A program made the position numbers and the translations under genes. From Opitutaceae bacterium (GTDB taxonomy: Bacteria; Verrucomicrobiota; Verrucomicrobiia; Opitutales; Opitutaceae), in assembly GCA_041395105.1 (NCBI GenBank), contig JAWLBB010000003.1, positions 310,001 through 374,000 of the forward strand: a DNA stretch of 64,000 nucleotides. Reading direction: 5' to 3'. The notes under the pieces were generated by a model. That model worked only from the letters and a program-made list of their open reading frames with translations, searched no databases and had not been told where the DNA came from. Position 1 is the first letter of the stretch. The number at the start of each line of letters is the position of its first letter. This document shows positions 49,901 through 58,918 of this stretch, in pieces.

Positions 49901-52900
49901 CTCCGGAAAACGAACTCAGGACCGCCGGCGACCGCAGGAGGACAAAGCTGTCGCCAACCACTCCCCTCGCCGTAATCGTGGCCTCGGCCCGCAAGCGTCC
50001 ATCGACAATCCACCAATCCTGGTCGATCCGTTCGAGCGTGGCTCCCGCCCTCAATTCTGCAGGCGGGATCGCCGGCCTTTCCCGTGCGTCGAGATCCACC
50101 GGACCGAAGGCCGACCAGCCCATCCATCCCAAAACCAGGCTGGTGACAACAGTTGAGGGCATTGAACCCGGTCCTGAAGATGTACCCCTGCCTCGGTTTC
50201 GCAGCCATCCGACCAATCGCCCCAGCGCGATCAGCGCCAGGATGAGTGCGATCAGTCCGAAGAAAAGAACCGCACCCGATCCCTGCAGAAGCAGCCCGGT
50301 CGAACCGAGCACCCCGCCAAGGGCAATCACCAGTCGTGACCGACCCGCCCGCCTGAAGGCGTAGAGGATCACGACGGCGCCGGCAGCGATCAGGGCGATT
50401 CCGGGCCGGGAATAGACCATCTGCCCGGCTTCGACATTGGCCACGTGAATGGTCATCGGCTGACCCGGCGGAAGCACTGACGAGGTGTAGCTCAATACCG
50501 ACGCCGCTCTGCCGCCAGTCAGTCCGGCTTCAGCCATGAGAATCAGTGCGGCAAAGCAGGCCAGACCGAGAACCAGGGTCCCGACCGGAACCCGCCAGCC
50601 GGATCGGGCCCGAAGAAGCAGACCACCGGACAAGGCGAGAGCAAACAGCAGCCCCACCCTGGTGGCCGCCCGGCCGGACATCCACCTGATCCCCCCTATC
50701 ATCGGATTGGCACCGTTAAGGTCGGCATTTCCACCCAATGGAAGCAGGATGCGGTCCGGATCACCGCGAAGCGTCCATTCAACGATGACGGTGGATGCGA
50801 ACAACTGCGGGGCGGTCAGCCGGACATCCGATCCGTCACCGCCTTGCTGTTCCTGACCGAACCGCATGGACACCTCAACCGAATCGTTCGGATTCAACCG
50901 TGCCGGCAGGGGAACGAGAATCTGCGCAGCGTCCGAACGCGCATTGACAATGGCTCCGTCCACCCGGGTTTCCCAAAGTTGCATGTCCTCCGGCATGAGG
51001 AGACGCAATGCCTTGCGTCCGCGTGTCTTTACAAAAAAACGCCCCTCGGTGACCACCTGACCGTCACGTGATATGACGCTCACAAAATCCGCGAAATCCA
51101 CCACCTGTTCCACCGTCTCGGCCTGCGGATACCACTCCAGGTCAAGTTCCAGCTCAAACGGCCGGGCCGTGTACTGAAAGACGGCCAGGGACGGCGCATT
51201 GGTCAGCAAGCGGTATTCGGCCGGAAGCTCGAGAGGTTCTAGTTTGAGCAGTCCGCCTTCCATCCGTCGGACCTCGTCCTTCACCTGATGCGGACTGACC
51301 ACCTGCACATAGCCCCTTTCCCCCTGAACACCGACCGGGCGGACCACACCGGGACTGAGACGGCCACCGAGCGCGCTCATCGATTCCTCGAACGTGAGAA
51401 GGAGCGTGGCCGCACCGAGAACCGGCTGATGGAGAGTCACGATGATCTCGTCGCCGTTCCGCCGCCAATCGCGGCGGACGTTCTGTCCGACAACATCGAG
51501 ATTCCCCACTGTCCGGGGGACCGCGATCCGCCATTCCGACGCCGGTGCGCCGACCACGAAGTAGTTGATGAGGATACTGGCGTAGGCGACTCCATCCTTG
51601 ATTGTATAGAGGTGAAAAACGTCCGCCTCGACGCTTTGTGCCATGGCTTCGATTCCGACCACTGCCGACCAGGCAGCGTCCCGGATCCGCCAAGCCTGCT
51701 GAAGTGCGGCGGATTGTCTCGGAAACTGGCTCAACGGGATTTCGACAAGATGGTCGGTCGACCCTGGATTCAAGCGGTATCCAGGCGTCGCCAACACGCC
51801 AATATGCCCGCGGACGGATTTGGCGTCGAAGAAACGGAGCGGCAAAAGAGTCCAGGCTTCCGCTGCGGCCGGAAGATTGCGCTCAAGACGCAATCGGACA
51901 AGCTGGCGGCCCTCCACCGCCGTGTGAAAGAGAACCTTCAACCGGCGGTAGCCGTCACTGACCACTGTCTCCAGTCCATAGTCTTCCACCGGTCCACCCA
52001 TGACCGAAACAACGGCGTAGTCGGCCGGTATGCCCACCGACCATTCCCGCAGGGGCGCTTCCCGGATATCGAGCTCGAGATCCGCCAGGATGATCCGGTC
52101 GGTTTCCCCGATCTCATAGGTCACCACCTGGGACACACCGACTTCGGGCTGGATCTGTTCAGCGGCCATTCTGTATTCATAATCAGCCGACGGGAATCGA
52201 TAGGCAAAGACCTGGCGCAAGCCTTTCTCCGGCTCACCACCGGCAAACTGTCCGGGGGCCAGCTGAAGCAACCCTCGCGATTCACTAACTTCAATCCGCA
52301 CGGACCCGCTGTTGGCCAGGCGGATCATCCCGGAATGCCGGATGGTTCCTGCGGGCACCAGCCGCAGGCCTTCGACCTGGACCGGGAAGGCACCCAACGC
52401 CTCCTGGCTGCCGATGACCAGTTCACTTCTGCCCGCGATCGGTCGACTGAACTGGATTTCCAGGCGACGGCCATAGTCCGCTTCGACCACCTTCCATCCG
52501 AGTATGTCCTTACCCCCGACCGAAAGAATCTCCCCTCCGCCCCGCAACTCCAGCGACACCCGGGCCAACTCGCCCTGGAGAATGCGGATTTCAAAGCTCG
52601 ATGATTGACGCAAAAGCCCCGGTCCGATTCGAACATCGGTCAGTTCGGTGCTGGAGAAAAAGAGCGCCTCTTTCTCCGCCCGGCGGCTCTCCTTCCAGGC
52701 GAGAGTGGCTTGCCCACCGGCCGGCAGATAACCCCGCCATTCTCTGTCCGCCGCCGCCGGCACGACTGAGCGATTCGGATCGAACTCGATTTCGCCCTTC
52801 AATCCGCGCAACTCCAACGGAACCACCGCCGCCGCCGGCATCCAGAGTCCGATCTTCCGCCAGTCTCCTTCTTCCTTCACGCCGACCGCAAACGCGAGAT

Positions 52901-53846
52901 CAATGGGGAATTCACCCTCACGGTCCACGACCAGTTCATAGAAAAGTCCTGCGTCGCCTTGCCGCAGTTCGACCCGCCAGTCCCGACCGGCCGGAATCTC
53001 GGTCAGGCCGACTCCGCCTCCCAGAATGGGCAGGCGGGCCCCTCCAACCTTGCGGACCACAAACTGGCCCCGGAGCCGGAAACCGACACTGTGCCCGTCC
53101 GCAGCCACCGTGCCGGTCAATCCCGCACCCTGGAGCTCAGCCTCCGCGGGAATGCCGCCCCGAAGAGCCAGTTGCAGATGCAAAGCCGCCTCGCCCGAAC
53201 CTGCCAATTGGATACTCCGGTCCCTGAGTTCTGTGCGGGTGACAGGCAGAAGACCGCTCAGCGAGGATACCCGGATATCGAGTCCATCGTCGGGGTTGAC
53301 CCGGATGGTCGAAGCAAAGCCGATCGCCTCGCCCGGGGTGATCAGCAGAATCGCGGCCAATCCCGGGACCGCCGGTTCCCGTATTAGTGTATGGACGACA
53401 AGATTCAGAGGAGGCTGTGCTTCCCCTTCCGGCACCGGCACCGGGTGAAGATCCAGAAAACGGCGGCCATCGGTGAGTTCCCGGACAGCCCAGCTGAGAA
53501 GCCCGCCGCCCGAGACCGAGAACACCTCGCCGTCGCCGGAAAGGCCGAGGGACATGACTTCCGGCCTTCCCTGCACAACCTTGAGACGCACATCAATCTC
53601 ACCGGCAATGGCATCGAGACCGATGGAGATCCGATGATCACACACTGCGGAAAAGAAAACCGGCACTTCCGGCCTGGCGTCCTCGACCTTGATGACCAGG
53701 CGGTTGCCGCCGCTCTCAGGAACCGCTGTCAGACGCCCTCCCTGCAGGGGAGCCCCGTTGAGTGATCCGGCCAGAAAAGCTGCCAGCGCCAGATGCGCCA
53801 TCACCCCGAAGGTCGGCCTGAGTCGGGTCTTGGTTTGGTTTTTCAT
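46911..53846 (-). CDS. Giant 2311-residue secreted/membrane protein with internal repeats
   Basis: The protein starts MKNQTKTRLRPTFGVMAHLA with a signal peptide. Residues to about 1050 are beta-rich and contain a repeated unit near residues 100 and 440 (SLGLSGDGEVFSVSGGGLLS and SLELRGGGEILSVGGKDILG). About residues 1060-1250 form a cluster of four to five membrane helices (VGLLFALALSGGLLL; PVGTLVLGLACFAALILM; IALIAAGAVVILYAF; GAVLFFGLIALILALIAL; VTSLVLGWMGW). A second beta-rich half and a coiled-coil-like segment follow (ALLKQASSLLQSGRQQEAGE). A last helix (FLAIAAVLIGIGILAFVL) precedes ERKEKR. AGGAAATGAT precedes the ATG, a good ribosome site. I do not recognise the family. Confidence 0.85.
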   Translation of the reverse strand: MKNQTKTRLRPTFGVMAHLALAAFLAGSLNGAPLQGGRLTAVPESGGNRLVIKVEDARPEVPVFFSAVCDHRISIGLDAIAGEIDVRLKVVQGRPEVMSLGLSGDGEVFSVSGGGLLSWAVRELTDGRRFLDLHPVPVPEGEAQPPLNLVVHTLIREPAVPGLAAILLITPGEAIGFASTIRVNPDDGLDIRVSSLSGLLPVTRTELRDRSIQLAGSGEAALHLQLALRGGIPAEAELQGAGLTGTVAADGHSVGFRLRGQFVVRKVGGARLPILGGGVGLTEIPAGRDWRVELRQGDAGLFYELVVDREGEFPIDLAFAVGVKEEGDWRKIGLWMPAAAVVPLELRGLKGEIEFDPNRSVVPAAADREWRGYLPAGGQATLAWKESRRAEKEALFFSSTELTDVRIGPGLLRQSSSFEIRILQGELARVSLELRGGGEILSVGGKDILGWKVVEADYGRRLEIQFSRPIAGRSELVIGSQEALGAFPVQVEGLRLVPAGTIRHSGMIRLANSGSVRIEVSESRGLLQLAPGQFAGGEPEKGLRQVFAYRFPSADYEYRMAAEQIQPEVGVSQVVTYEIGETDRIILADLELDIREAPLREWSVGIPADYAVVSVMGGPVEDYGLETVVSDGYRRLKVLFHTAVEGRQLVRLRLERNLPAAAEAWTLLPLRFFDAKSVRGHIGVLATPGYRLNPGSTDHLVEIPLSQFPRQSAALQQAWRIRDAAWSAVVGIEAMAQSVEADVFHLYTIKDGVAYASILINYFVVGAPASEWRIAVPRTVGNLDVVGQNVRRDWRRNGDEIIVTLHQPVLGAATLLLTFEESMSALGGRLSPGVVRPVGVQGERGYVQVVSPHQVKDEVRRMEGGLLKLEPLELPAEYRLLTNAPSLAVFQYTARPFELELDLEWYPQAETVEQVVDFADFVSVISRDGQVVTEGRFFVKTRGRKALRLLMPEDMQLWETRVDGAIVNARSDAAQILVPLPARLNPNDSVEVSMRFGQEQQGGDGSDVRLTAPQLFASTVIVEWTLRGDPDRILLPLGGNADLNGANPMIGGIRWMSGRAATRVGLLFALALSGGLLLRARSGWRVPVGTLVLGLACFAALILMAEAGLTGGRAASVLSYTSSVLPPGQPMTIHVANVEAGQMVYSRPGIALIAAGAVVILYAFRRAGRSRLVIALGGVLGSTGLLLQGSGAVLFFGLIALILALIALGRLVGWLRNRGRGTSSGPGSMPSTVVTSLVLGWMGWSAFGPVDLDARERPAIPPAELRAGATLERIDQDWWIVDGRLRAEATITARGVVGDSFVLLRSPAVLSSFSGDGLRVLKTEDEGMISYRVALEKAGQWTARLSYEMAVDVKAGRFVVPTGLAAVQRIRVDLDEGGWEMSSPSAVVATTEAAAAPDHSVAVLILSPGADAEIRLRSKQRDEDNVPAVIFAESAHLFLPGPGSVDLRSRILIRPSQGRVAEIRVKIPEGFTVGDVMDGPIGAWSFDPVGRLLRVSIEPRQADPFAFSIEAQMATPALPADLSLVPLRVEDTAGEVGMVALAFGDDARAEDVRTTGLSSISIDDFKLVAVPVNPEGGPPAAIQRVWRYGNEDGRVEFTAAAVEPEVRIGGRQVLSIDDDRMVLAGTLDLNIARVGLFRLSFELPEGLEVESLSGSALHQWTESEEAGHRIVTLHLRGRTLGEHSFAFSLSGPAPSAQASWSVPRLVVREATRQTGEILIVPGKGIRLRAVDRSDATPLDPRSIGGFQPGTLGFRLLQKNWFLGIGIEILDPWVTVQALQDVTVREGQTLTRIGLLFKVENAAVRQVRLILPGLSADERRTLRMSGSAVADFVAVAEVPDLWEIRFQRSIFGETDVQVEYQGVGSTGGGGIEVMTPAFPDSRTSGLYVAVRAGGRLELGVSRLPKGWQRIDWAAIPAGLQDRTNRSIPALAFRVTEADGGVTLQASRHEVADALRLRVTAAQLTTVFSVGGSFLTAVDLQLDVLEKGTLELRLPEGAQLFSVSVNGASTDPVLNDGTHLFHVFPKTGSDSSATVHFVYALNEPQSGRIELAGPSLSSPLENVTWRVVLPPGYELDDFEGGLRLLGGNETGGYGLEKYQAITSSARSAEMEEGVALLKQASSLLQSGRQQEAGEILQRASSAQGLDEASNEDARVQLRALKTQQAVLGLNTRRQKLYLDNRTDAARNEQLEQAATVNPFMQGRLNFDPNQVDQLLMGNTAEENAALRGIAAKLVEQQLAAEPTAVAIDVTMPERGRVLVFNRSLQFDGSAPLSLGLDIERTDRTGFLAIAAVLIGIGILAFVLVPERKEKRIG

Positions 53847-53999
53847 ATCATTTCCTGTCTTAAGGTTTCTGTTTCATCTTCCAGGGGTGGGCCTTGATCC
53901 CCGTCGGAGCGGGCGGAGACCGCAGCCCGGGATCCGGACCGGAACTTTGCAGGAATCCACACCTTTCTCATGATACGTTCCGGTGGTTGTCCGCCGCTG

Positions 54000-56321
54000 C
54001 TATTGCATCCGATCGAGTTCTTCAATCATCCGGACTAGATCGCCGACCCGGCTCTCCGGCCCGAAATGCCGGCTGAGTTCGCGTGAGATGCGGAGGAACT
54101 CGTCCATATCAATCAGCTCGCCGACAGATCGTCCCGTCAATCCCTCCGCGAGAATCGCGGCCATCCCGGCCAATTGAATCCGGGCCGGTGCCAGATCAAA
54201 GGCTGGTGCCTGTGGATCAAACGGAATCGTCCAGGAACGCTCGACCATCCGCCCGCTCTCGTTGTCCCGGAACCGGACGAAGACCTCGCCGAGTTCCCCT
54301 TCACCCTCCGGAAGCGCTTCCACCTGGTAAACGGCAACGGCGCCCTCCTCGGCGGCCAGTTCGGCCGCGTCGACAGCGTCATTCCTGAAATCTTCCGCGT
54401 TGAGCCGGTGCTTCTCAAAGCCGATCAATCGGTAACCGCCAACCCGCGATGGATTGAAGCGGACCTGCACTTTCACGTTGGAAGCGGCCGGACGAAATGC
54501 CCCGGCCAGTTGCCGCGCGAATCCCTCACCCGCATCCTCCGGCCGATCGATCACGTAGTAGCGGCCGTCGCCCTTGCGGGTCAGCGCCTCGAGAACGGCG
54601 TCATTCAACCCATCCGTCCCAACCCCGCAGGCGTCGAAGGCGATTCCATGCTGCCGGGCGTCCTCAATCATCCCGGACAACATTTCGGGATCGGCGTTGC
54701 CGAGGTTGGCGGCCCCGTCGGTGATCAGGACGATGCGGTTCTGGGCCGAGGGGTCCCGATGGCGCTCGGCCAGCTCGCGGGCCAGGCGAAGGGCTTCCTC
54801 GAGGTTGGTTCCACCCTCCGACGGCGTCAGGGACGCCGTTTCCACCAACCGGGTTGCTTCATCACCCGGGACGGCCTCCTCAAGCAGGTGCGGTTGGCGG
54901 GCAAAACCGATCAGTGAGACGAGATCGTCCGGACCCAGAAGGGTTGCAAGAACCTGCAACGACGCCTCGACCGATGCCCTCCGGTCTTCCCGTTGCATGG
55001 ATCCTGAAGTATCCAGAAGGACGGTCAGGTGGAGAGGCTGTCCGGCGCCACGACCGGTCGAGGCCAACTTGAGGGCAATCCGCACGAGGTTGCGCTGTTG
55101 CAAATAGGGATGGGCCGCCTGCTCGACCCGGCCCGTCACCTTTTCGCCCGCCATCGGCGCAGGGTCGCCGTAATCAAAGGCATTGTAGAATTCCTCCGGG
55201 CGGATGGTCGCTGGATCGGGATACTCTCCCCGGTCAATTGCCGCGAGAGCCAATCGGAAGGAGACATCACTTACATGCAGGGAAAAAGTGGATACCGGGT
55301 CCTCAACCGCCTGGACCTCGGGGAATTCCTCGGAAACGGATTTCAACTGTTCGATGGTTGCCCTAAATCCTTCCTGCTTCTCCTTGCTCAGAAGGCTCCC
55401 GTCCTTCTTGCCAGACCCAACCGGAGCGTCCAGGGGAACAGCCTCCTCCAAACGGTCCTTCATCCGGCTCCCCGCGATTGTATCGGTCGCGACATAGCCG
55501 GCCTCAAAGTCCCGCTCGACCTCAAACGGAGACAGCGTCAATGACTCATCGCTCGCAGATTGCGACTGCCGGTCACGCCGACTCTCTCGAGGCTGAGCCG
55601 CGGCTTCGTTGGATATCGAAGGACTTGGTTCGCTGAAATGGAAACTCGATGGTGCCGCCAGAACAACCTGCCCCTGCGGCGCACCATCGGATCCAGCCTG
55701 CCTATACTTTCCGCCCTGGATACGACCCGCGACTTGATCTTTATCAAGGTCGCTCAATCGAATCGATACCGGGCTGACCATTTTCGCATCGTCCACACCC
55801 CGCCCCTCAGCCTGGAAATCGCCAAAAAGCGACTTCGATTCGGGCACCGGCGGCGGTTCGGGCGATACGCCCGTCATTCCGATGTCGTCGTGGAAAACCG
55901 TATCAGGCTGATGCACGCTCATCCGGAGGAATCCAAAAATCAGGATAAAGGACGCCGCCACCGAAATCGCACCTGCCGGCACCCACTTGCGCCATCCTCC
56001 CAGAAGAGACCGGCGATAGACCAGTGGTCCCGCGGTTTCATTTTCCTCGGGCGGCGAATCGATCTGCTCGAGAAGAGCCTTCCGCCTCCCGGGAGTAAGC
56101 CGGAGAGACTCATCGGCATCTCCAACCGCCAAACCGGCCAGGCCATGGGCCTCCTCGATCCTTTTCTTGAACTGCTCGAGTTCCGGATCATTGCGGATTT
56201 CCAGCTTGAGTGCCTCGATCTCGGTATCGGTGGCTTCTCCGAGCACCCAGGCGACCACGCGCATCTCGAGTTCCGCTCTGGGTGATGATCCGAAATCAAT
56301 GGGTCTGTCGTTGTCGCTCAT
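54000..56321 (-). CDS. Membrane-anchored von Willebrand A protein (YfbK-like) with anti-sigma-like N-terminus
   Basis: This 773-residue protein has a cytoplasmic part of about 110 residues (EATDTEIEALKLEIRNDPEL), in the position expected of an anti-sigma domain. One helix follows (WVPAGAISVAASFILIFGFL), then a disordered part with a S-P-F-E-V ... A-G-S-R motif (about residues 262-285). A vWF_N-like region (FSLHVSDVSFRLALAAIDRG) leads into a vWA domain with MIDAS D-T-S-G-S (about 432), GGTNLEEAL and LITDGAANLG. The DUF3520-like C-terminus is RVGGYRLIGFEKHRLNAEDF. It starts two bases after the sigma factor stop and is probably regulated with it. Confidence 0.9.
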   Translation of the reverse strand: MSDNDRPIDFGSSPRAELEMRVVAWVLGEATDTEIEALKLEIRNDPELEQFKKRIEEAHGLAGLAVGDADESLRLTPGRRKALLEQIDSPPEENETAGPLVYRRSLLGGWRKWVPAGAISVAASFILIFGFLRMSVHQPDTVFHDDIGMTGVSPEPPPVPESKSLFGDFQAEGRGVDDAKMVSPVSIRLSDLDKDQVAGRIQGGKYRQAGSDGAPQGQVVLAAPSSFHFSEPSPSISNEAAAQPRESRRDRQSQSASDESLTLSPFEVERDFEAGYVATDTIAGSRMKDRLEEAVPLDAPVGSGKKDGSLLSKEKQEGFRATIEQLKSVSEEFPEVQAVEDPVSTFSLHVSDVSFRLALAAIDRGEYPDPATIRPEEFYNAFDYGDPAPMAGEKVTGRVEQAAHPYLQQRNLVRIALKLASTGRGAGQPLHLTVLLDTSGSMQREDRRASVEASLQVLATLLGPDDLVSLIGFARQPHLLEEAVPGDEATRLVETASLTPSEGGTNLEEALRLARELAERHRDPSAQNRIVLITDGAANLGNADPEMLSGMIEDARQHGIAFDACGVGTDGLNDAVLEALTRKGDGRYYVIDRPEDAGEGFARQLAGAFRPAASNVKVQVRFNPSRVGGYRLIGFEKHRLNAEDFRNDAVDAAELAAEEGAVAVYQVEALPEGEGELGEVFVRFRDNESGRMVERSWTIPFDPQAPAFDLAPARIQLAGMAAILAEGLTGRSVGELIDMDEFLRISRELSRHFGPESRVGDLVRMIEELDRMQ

Positions 56322-56323
56322 GA

Positions 56324-56842
56324 TTAACCTCGACTCCCTTCTATGCCGGCCTGTCTCAATCCATCGGCCAATCCGCTCAGCAAGTGGTGCAATCGGTAAC
56401 CGACATTGCCGATGCTCATTCCGGTCCGCTCGCTGATCTCACGATACTTCAGGCCCTCTTCGTATTTCAGGCGGATGAGCTCACGGTCCTCGTCGTCCAG
56501 CTCAGCCATGAGCAGGCGCATCATGCCAACCGCTTCTCTCTGGCCGAGTTTCTCGTCGGGAAGGGCCGGCTCGTCCGTCCCCGCCTCGGTCTCTTCGTTG
56601 AGTTCGGTCTCCTCGCGTCGATCCCGCAGGTGATTGAGGGAAAGATTCCGCAGACAGCGGTAGAGCCAAGCCCGGGGATTTTCGACCTGCCGCCAGACCT
56701 GATGAAGGCGGACAAATGCTTCCTGAACCAGTTCCTCAGCCACCGCCCGACGACCGACAAGGCCGATCGCCAGACTCAAAACGCGCCCCTCCTCCGCTAC
56801 AAAGAGGTCCTTCAGCGTCGTCTGGGGTGAATTCGAGGCCAT
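56324..56842 (-). CDS. ECF RNA polymerase sigma factor
   Basis: This sigma-70 family protein of 172 residues has region 2 RRAVAEELVQEAFVRLHQVW-RQVENPRAWLYRCLRNLSLN (about residues 30-70) and region 4 LDDEDRELIRLKYEEGLKYR-EISERTGMSIGNVGYRLHHL (about 115-155), a helix-turn-helix. It has no additional domain. Start at ATG 56842 (MASNSPQTTLKDLF); the frame is open to 56914. It precedes the vWA gene by two bases, so the vWA N-terminal domain is its likely anti-sigma factor. That is an inference from order. Confidence 0.93.
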   Translation of the reverse strand: MASNSPQTTLKDLFVAEEGRVLSLAIGLVGRRAVAEELVQEAFVRLHQVWRQVENPRAWLYRCLRNLSLNHLRDRREETELNEETEAGTDEPALPDEKLGQREAVGMMRLLMAELDDEDRELIRLKYEEGLKYREISERTGMSIGNVGYRLHHLLSGLADGLRQAGIEGSRG

Positions 56843-57216
56843 AGGAAACAAAACCAGCTGGCTTCGACTATCGACTGAAACGGTCTCTGGGGACCTGGAA
56901 ACCAGGGAGATCATGGCGTTTTAGATGGAAATTCATTCTCATTCCATCCCTGAAGACACGGAAACCGGAGTTTTCTTGGAAAATTCTCCAAACGAATCGC
57001 AGAACATCCTCCCGACCATCCGGAGCCCCCACCTCAGCCCAATTCCAATAGGTAGGGACGGACCGCCGGGCCGTCCGCGAAATGCAGGCCCCGTCGTAGC
57101 GGGTTTCCCACCAACCGAGAGTCTCAACCGGACAACATCCACCCACTCCTCACCGGAATCCTCCCACCGGAACTTCCGGGATTCACTCCCGGACGTCGGA
57201 CCGGCAATCTCGTGTC
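56843..57216. other. Divergent intergenic region between sigma factor and propeller gene
   Basis: No gene is supported. It contains a REP-like palindrome at 57046-57082. The sigma-factor promoter should lie here, but I see no convincing AAC-type ECF promoter by eye. Confidence 0.5.
57046..57082. repeat. REP-like GC palindrome
   Basis: GGTAGGGACGGACCGCCGGG then CCGTCCGCG has GGACGG/CCGTCC arms and the GGTAGGG start also seen at 31855. A widely spread style in verrucomicrobial intergenic DNA, from memory. Confidence 0.55.
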
Positions 57217-58251
57217 ATGCACTCATCTCCGCCCTGTGGATTCATCGGCTCCATGATTTCAATGCTTTTCTGCCTGGGAGCAGTCGCCGCTGAAGATCCC
57301 GCGATTACCAATTCCCCGGCCAGTCGTTCAATCGAAGCCCTCTGGTACGAGTCGGGCCCTTTCGTCGGCTACCTCTTTGCCCATATGACGACCGGTGACT
57401 ATGGCCGGCTCTACTACGCCATCAGTGAAGATGGTTTGCATTTCCGACGGCTCAATGGCGGCAGGCGGGTCAACGACGACTATCAGGGCCATCCCTATAT
57501 CACACACGGTCACGATGGGCGCTACTACCTGATCGGCGGGGGCTCTCCCATCACCTTCTGGGTTTCCAATGACCTGGTGACCTGGGAGAAATTCAGCGAG
57601 GCTTCGCCCGACGTCTTCAAGACCCCGGATTTCAAACCCGGACGCGACAGTCGCGGTGCCGCCAAGGTCTTCTGGGATCAACCCAACGAAACCTACATCG
57701 TGACCTGGCAGACCTCGCTCTATTCCAAGCGGACGGATTATCCCGGCATCGACGAACGTTATTGGGGCGGTCACCGTGCCCTCTATTCCCTGTCGAAGGA
57801 TCTCAAGACCCTCAGTGATCCCCGCCTGCTCTTCCCCGACCAGGACCTGCCCGCCATCGATATCTTCGTCATGCGACTCGGTGGGAAATACTATTGTGTC
57901 TACAAGGACGAACGCTATCCACGTTACGACTGGCCCAACGGCAAGGCGATAAGGATCGCCTCAGCCGATCACCTGACCGGTCCCTACTCCAAACCCGGCC
58001 CACGCATCTCGGGCAATTTCCGTGAGGCCCCCAGCGTCGTTCCCAGACCGGATGGAACGGGCTACTACATGTACTTTGAACGTTACCCCGGAAACCAATA
58101 CGAGATCGCCACCGCCGCCTCGATGGAGGGACCCTGGATCGACGTCTACAAGATGGAAACGACGATCCCCGATGACACTCGCCACGGCGTGGTCTTCCCC
58201 ATCACCCGCGATCAGTGGGACGCCATCATCGCCGCCTACGGCAACAAGTGA
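57217..58251 (+). CDS. Secreted five-bladed propeller protein, glycosidase (GH43-like) fold
   Basis: This 344-residue protein has a signal-like start MHSSPPCGFIGSMISMLFCL ...GAVAAEDP. Repeats of aromatic/acidic strands, such as GDYGRLYYAISEDGLHFRRL, DGRYYLIGGGSPITFWVSND, ETYIVTWQTSLYSKRTDYPG, KYYCVYKDERYPRYDWPNGK and FREAPSVVPRPDGTGYYMYF, make a beta-propeller of the GH43/GH117-like type. The E-A-P-S and D-I/F stretches would hold catalytic acids. The enzymatic assignment is tentative. A second start at 57253 is possible. Confidence 0.7.
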   Translation: MHSSPPCGFIGSMISMLFCLGAVAAEDPAITNSPASRSIEALWYESGPFVGYLFAHMTTGDYGRLYYAISEDGLHFRRLNGGRRVNDDYQGHPYITHGHDGRYYLIGGGSPITFWVSNDLVTWEKFSEASPDVFKTPDFKPGRDSRGAAKVFWDQPNETYIVTWQTSLYSKRTDYPGIDERYWGGHRALYSLSKDLKTLSDPRLLFPDQDLPAIDIFVMRLGGKYYCVYKDERYPRYDWPNGKAIRIASADHLTGPYSKPGPRISGNFREAPSVVPRPDGTGYYMYFERYPGNQYEIATAASMEGPWIDVYKMETTIPDDTRHGVVFPITRDQWDAIIAAYGNK

Positions 58252-58343
58252 TTCAACCCACGCAATCTGGATGGCAATTTCGCTGATCTCTTCGACTTGC
58301 TACCGATCGGGCATCAGCGTTTTCTTCGTCGACTCAATTGCCG

Positions 58344-58880
58344 ATGCCATCCGCCAGCGACGCCATTCCCGAAATCCTCATTCGCGAAGCCGATCCCGAG
58401 GACGCCGCCGCCATCCTTGCCTATATCGATGAGGTCGCGGGGGAGACTGACTTTCTCGGATTCGGCCGCGGCGAATTCGATCTGGATCTCGAGAAGGAAA
58501 CCAAATACCTGGAGGAGCAAAGGGATTCCAACAACAGCGTTTATCTGCTGGCCATGATGGACGGGGAGATCGCCGGCACCCTGTCCTATACCGGCGGCCG
58601 TCGTGCGCGCACCCGGCACACCGGGGAGCTTGGGATCACGGTGCGACGTCGCTATTGGGGTCAGGGCATCGGTTCGCTTCTGATGGAAAGTCTCATCGCG
58701 TGGGCCCGATCTTCAGGCGTGGTCACCAAGCTCGATCTCCTGGTGCGAACGGACAACGAACGCGCCATTCAACTTTACGAGCGCATGGGATTCGAACGGG
58801 AGGGCCGTATCCGCCACGCCGTCCACATCGACGGTGTCTACCACGATGCGCTCTGTATGGGATTGATTCTCGATCAATAG
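58344..58880 (+). CDS. GNAT family N-acetyltransferase
   Basis: This protein of 178 residues starts MPSASDAIPEILIREADPED. It has the acetyl-CoA motif A stretch GELGITVRRRYWGQGIGSLL (about residues 93-112), and motif B LDLLVRTDNERAIQLYERMG-FEREGRIRHAV typical of RimL/PhnO-like enzymes. Substrate unknown. TTG at 58338 is two codons upstream. Confidence 0.9.
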   Translation: MPSASDAIPEILIREADPEDAAAILAYIDEVAGETDFLGFGRGEFDLDLEKETKYLEEQRDSNNSVYLLAMMDGEIAGTLSYTGGRRARTRHTGELGITVRRRYWGQGIGSLLMESLIAWARSSGVVTKLDLLVRTDNERAIQLYERMGFEREGRIRHAVHIDGVYHDALCMGLILDQ

Positions 58881-58918
58881 CTATTGCTAGACCGCGAATA
58901 CGCGGATCCCCGGGGATA

